Shown here in pieces: positions 4,363 to 5,937 of a DNA stretch of 5,937 nucleotides. Position numbers and translations under genes: made by a program. How positions within the stretch are numbered: position 1 is the stretch's first letter; every line of letters begins with the position of its first letter. This stretch comes from Bacillota bacterium (lineage in GTDB: Bacteria; Bacillota; Clostridia; Christensenellales; CAG-138), in assembly GCA_023453725.1 (NCBI GenBank), contig JAEXTB010000251.1, forward strand, positions 1 through 5,937, given 5' to 3'. Below the pieces are notes generated by a model, which saw nothing but the letters and a program-made list of their open reading frames with translations, did not search any database and was not told the DNA's origin.

Positions 4363-5547
4363 TTATTGGTGACTGGCTGCTGTATTTTTGCTGTTTTTCC
4401 TTGCCGTGCCCCAAATCAGAATAAAAAGCCCGGCTATCATGAAGGCGATCAGGATGCCAAACGCCCAATAAAGCCCCAGTGTATCGGCGCAAGCGCCCAT
4501 CATAACGGGAAGCAAGGCACCGCCGAGCCCGCCCGCCGCCATCAAAAGGCTCGAAACCAGGCCTGTCATTTCCGGGAAGCTTTTTGTCCCCATCGCCATG
4601 ATCATGGGCCAGATCGGGCCGAACGCAAATCCAATCAGCGCGATGCCGAAAAGGGTAACGGACGCATTGGGCAGAACCAGCATCAGGATGCCCGCAAGAG
4701 CGCTCAACCCGTACCCGGCCAGTATTGCTTTTCTTTCCTGAATTTTTATAAAGGAGAACAGCAGCCGTGAGCCCGACATAACAAGCCAGAATGTTGAAAT
4801 TGCATATGCGCCCAATTCCGGCCTCATGATTTCGACGCTAAAAAGGGAGTCTGCAAAATAAGCGATGCCCGTCTCAATGCCGACATAGAGGAATATACAA
4901 AGGAACAGCGCAGCAAAAAACTTCTGTTTTCCCAATTGCAGCAAAGAGCCGGATACTTTGACTTTTTCCGGCGTCCTGACGGATACACAATGTGTGAGCG
5001 CCATCAGCGGAAGCAGGATCACATACCCCAACCCAGCCATGAAGAACGCGCCGCGCCAGCCCATTGCAAACTGATCCATCAGGTATCTCGTCAATATCGG
5101 ACTTACGACCGCGCCCAGGCTGAAGGTGCATTGCGTCATGTTCATATAACGGTTGGCCTGCTCCGGGAAATTATCCGTTATGTTTGCGCTTACCAGGCAT
5201 TCACAAACACCCAGGCCGCATCCGATGATAAATACGCCGAGAATAAATGTGGCGGCAGACCAAGCGCTTGCCGCAAAAAAGCAGCCAACAATAAATATGG
5301 GCATTGCAAACAGCAGCACACGCTTTTTTCCGATCCTGTCCGCAATCGGCCCAAATAGAAGCGGAGAGAGCATGATCGCAATAAATTGAGCCGCAACAAG
5401 GAAGCCCATCAGCGTATTGCTCAGTTGAAATTCTGCCGCCACCTGCAGCAATACCAATTGGAAGCCGCCGCCCTCGAAGCCAAGAAAAAATGTAATTCCA
5501 AGCGAAACGGGAACCAACAGACGCTTTTTTAAGTCTAACATACGCAT
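4363..5547 (-). CDS. MFS transporter, FHS (fucose/hexose-proton symporter)-like
   Basis: A 394-residue integral membrane protein with the length and hydrophobic pattern of a 12-helix major facilitator. Motif A between helices 2 and 3 is present as GPIADRIGKKR (66-76). The second half carries YVGIETGIAYF (221-231, helix 7), PIWPMIMAMGTKSFPEMTG (311-329) and GGLGGALLPVMMGACADTLG, which recall the FucP-type symporters (inference from memory of the family). The tail is short and polar. ATG 5547 is used; a second ATG two codons on is an equal possibility because the ribosome site is weak (GGAA about 10 bases upstream, inside the end of the previous gene). It begins six bases after the AllA-like stop, indicating an operon and probable translational coupling. 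The substrate is not readable from the sequence; a sugar or a purine-breakdown intermediate are both possible. Confidence 0.9.
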   Translation of the reverse strand: MRMLDLKKRLLVPVSLGITFFLGFEGGGFQLVLLQVAAEFQLSNTLMGFLVAAQFIAIMLSPLLFGPIADRIGKKRVLLFAMPIFIVGCFFAASAWSAATFILGVFIIGCGLGVCECLVSANITDNFPEQANRYMNMTQCTFSLGAVVSPILTRYLMDQFAMGWRGAFFMAGLGYVILLPLMALTHCVSVRTPEKVKVSGSLLQLGKQKFFAALFLCIFLYVGIETGIAYFADSLFSVEIMRPELGAYAISTFWLVMSGSRLLFSFIKIQERKAILAGYGLSALAGILMLVLPNASVTLFGIALIGFAFGPIWPMIMAMGTKSFPEMTGLVSSLLMAAGGLGGALLPVMMGACADTLGLYWAFGILIAFMIAGLFILIWGTARKNSKNTAASHQ

Positions 5548-5553
5548 GTTATA

Positions 5554-5937
5554 CTATAGTTCCAGGCCCATAGGATGCTCCAAATCAAAGAAGACCGCGT
5601 CATCCCCTCCGGTACCGTGCCGGAAAATGACTGCGCAAAGCGCATCTTCTCCCAAGGGATAAGGCGCGTAATGCCATGCGCCTGCATCCCAGCAAACGCC
5701 CTCGCCCACGGGAACATAAAATGCCTGCAGCTGCTCCACATCAGCATCTCCTACCGGCATCCCGACTACAATAACGCCCCCTGTCAGAGGCAGGAGCGTT
5801 TCTGTAGTACGCGCATGTGCTTCAAAACGGTCAAACAAAAAATCCCGCACAACTGCTGTAAGCAAATTGACGGAGACGGTTTGGGCACCTTCAACTGCGG
5901 CCTGCTTTTCATACCACCGGAATACGCCGTCCTGTCC
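5554..5937 (-). CDS. Ureidoglycolate lyase-like protein (AllA family), 5' end outside window
   Basis: The last 127 residues of a minus-strand gene; the frame stays open to the window edge, so the start is upstream. The visible sequence follows the AllA pattern: FDRFEAHARTTETLLPLTG, then VIVVGMPVGDADVEQLQAF, GEGVCWDAGAWHYAPYPL and a C-terminal HGTGGDDAVFFDLEHP. In E. coli AllA the same blocks read as HPLGTQAFIPM, a -VWHHPLF- element and RGGSDNCD. The fold is a cupin-like barrel. AllA releases urea and glyoxylate from ureidoglycolate in allantoin breakdown. Relatives also occur outside purine pathways, so the activity here is unproven. A TTG at 5863-5865 is only an internal codon of this frame. 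The MFS gene follows directly. Confidence 0.8.
   Translation of the reverse strand, partial: GQDGVFRWYEKQAAVEGAQTVSVNLLTAVVRDFLFDRFEAHARTTETLLPLTGGVIVVGMPVGDADVEQLQAFYVPVGEGVCWDAGAWHYAPYPLGEDALCAVIFRHGTGGDDAVFFDLEHPMGLEL

Overview
The window looks like a chromosomal segment of an anaerobic Gram-positive bacterium, most likely Bacillota (Clostridia sense lato). The clues are strong AGGAGG-type ribosome binding sites, a short Gram-positive-type DeoC, a secreted Thr/Pro-stalked wall-type surface protein, and bacterial microcompartment (BMC) genes. Genus-level placement is not possible from the sequence alone.

Region 1 (1-2404, + strand) is the 3' part of a BMC operon: the C-terminus of a CoA-acylating aldehyde dehydrogenase, then a tandem double cassette of shell genes (hexamer BMC-H, pentamer BMC-P, BMC-H, BMC-P), then a deoxyribose-phosphate aldolase (DeoC) with an N-terminal amphipathic helix of the encapsulation-peptide type. 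A 19-bp perfect hairpin follows. The chemistry fits together: DeoC would release acetaldehyde (plus glyceraldehyde 3-phosphate), the dehydrogenase would turn acetaldehyde into acetyl-CoA, and the shell would contain the aldehyde. This matches the class described as sugar-phosphate-utilizing (SPU) metabolosomes. The DeoC active-site loops depart from the usual consensus, so the true substrate is open.

Region 2 (about 2405-2664) is an AT-rich regulatory stretch with three 11-bp direct repeats, a TTAAG pair and a consensus TATAAT. It leads into region 3 (2665-4263, +), a 532-residue secreted protein. It has a signal peptide, a Gly/Asn-rich beta-helix-like region, an unrecognised middle module, a TPTP stalk encoded by 24-bp repeats, and a C-terminal membrane anchor with a basic tail and no canonical LPXTG at the expected place.

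Region 4 (4363-5937, - strand) converges on region 3 across a bidirectional terminator. It holds an MFS transporter resembling the fucose/hexose-proton symporter (FHS) group, preceded six bases upstream by a ureidoglycolate lyase-like (AllA) gene that runs off the window. These two are probably one operon unrelated to the BMC.
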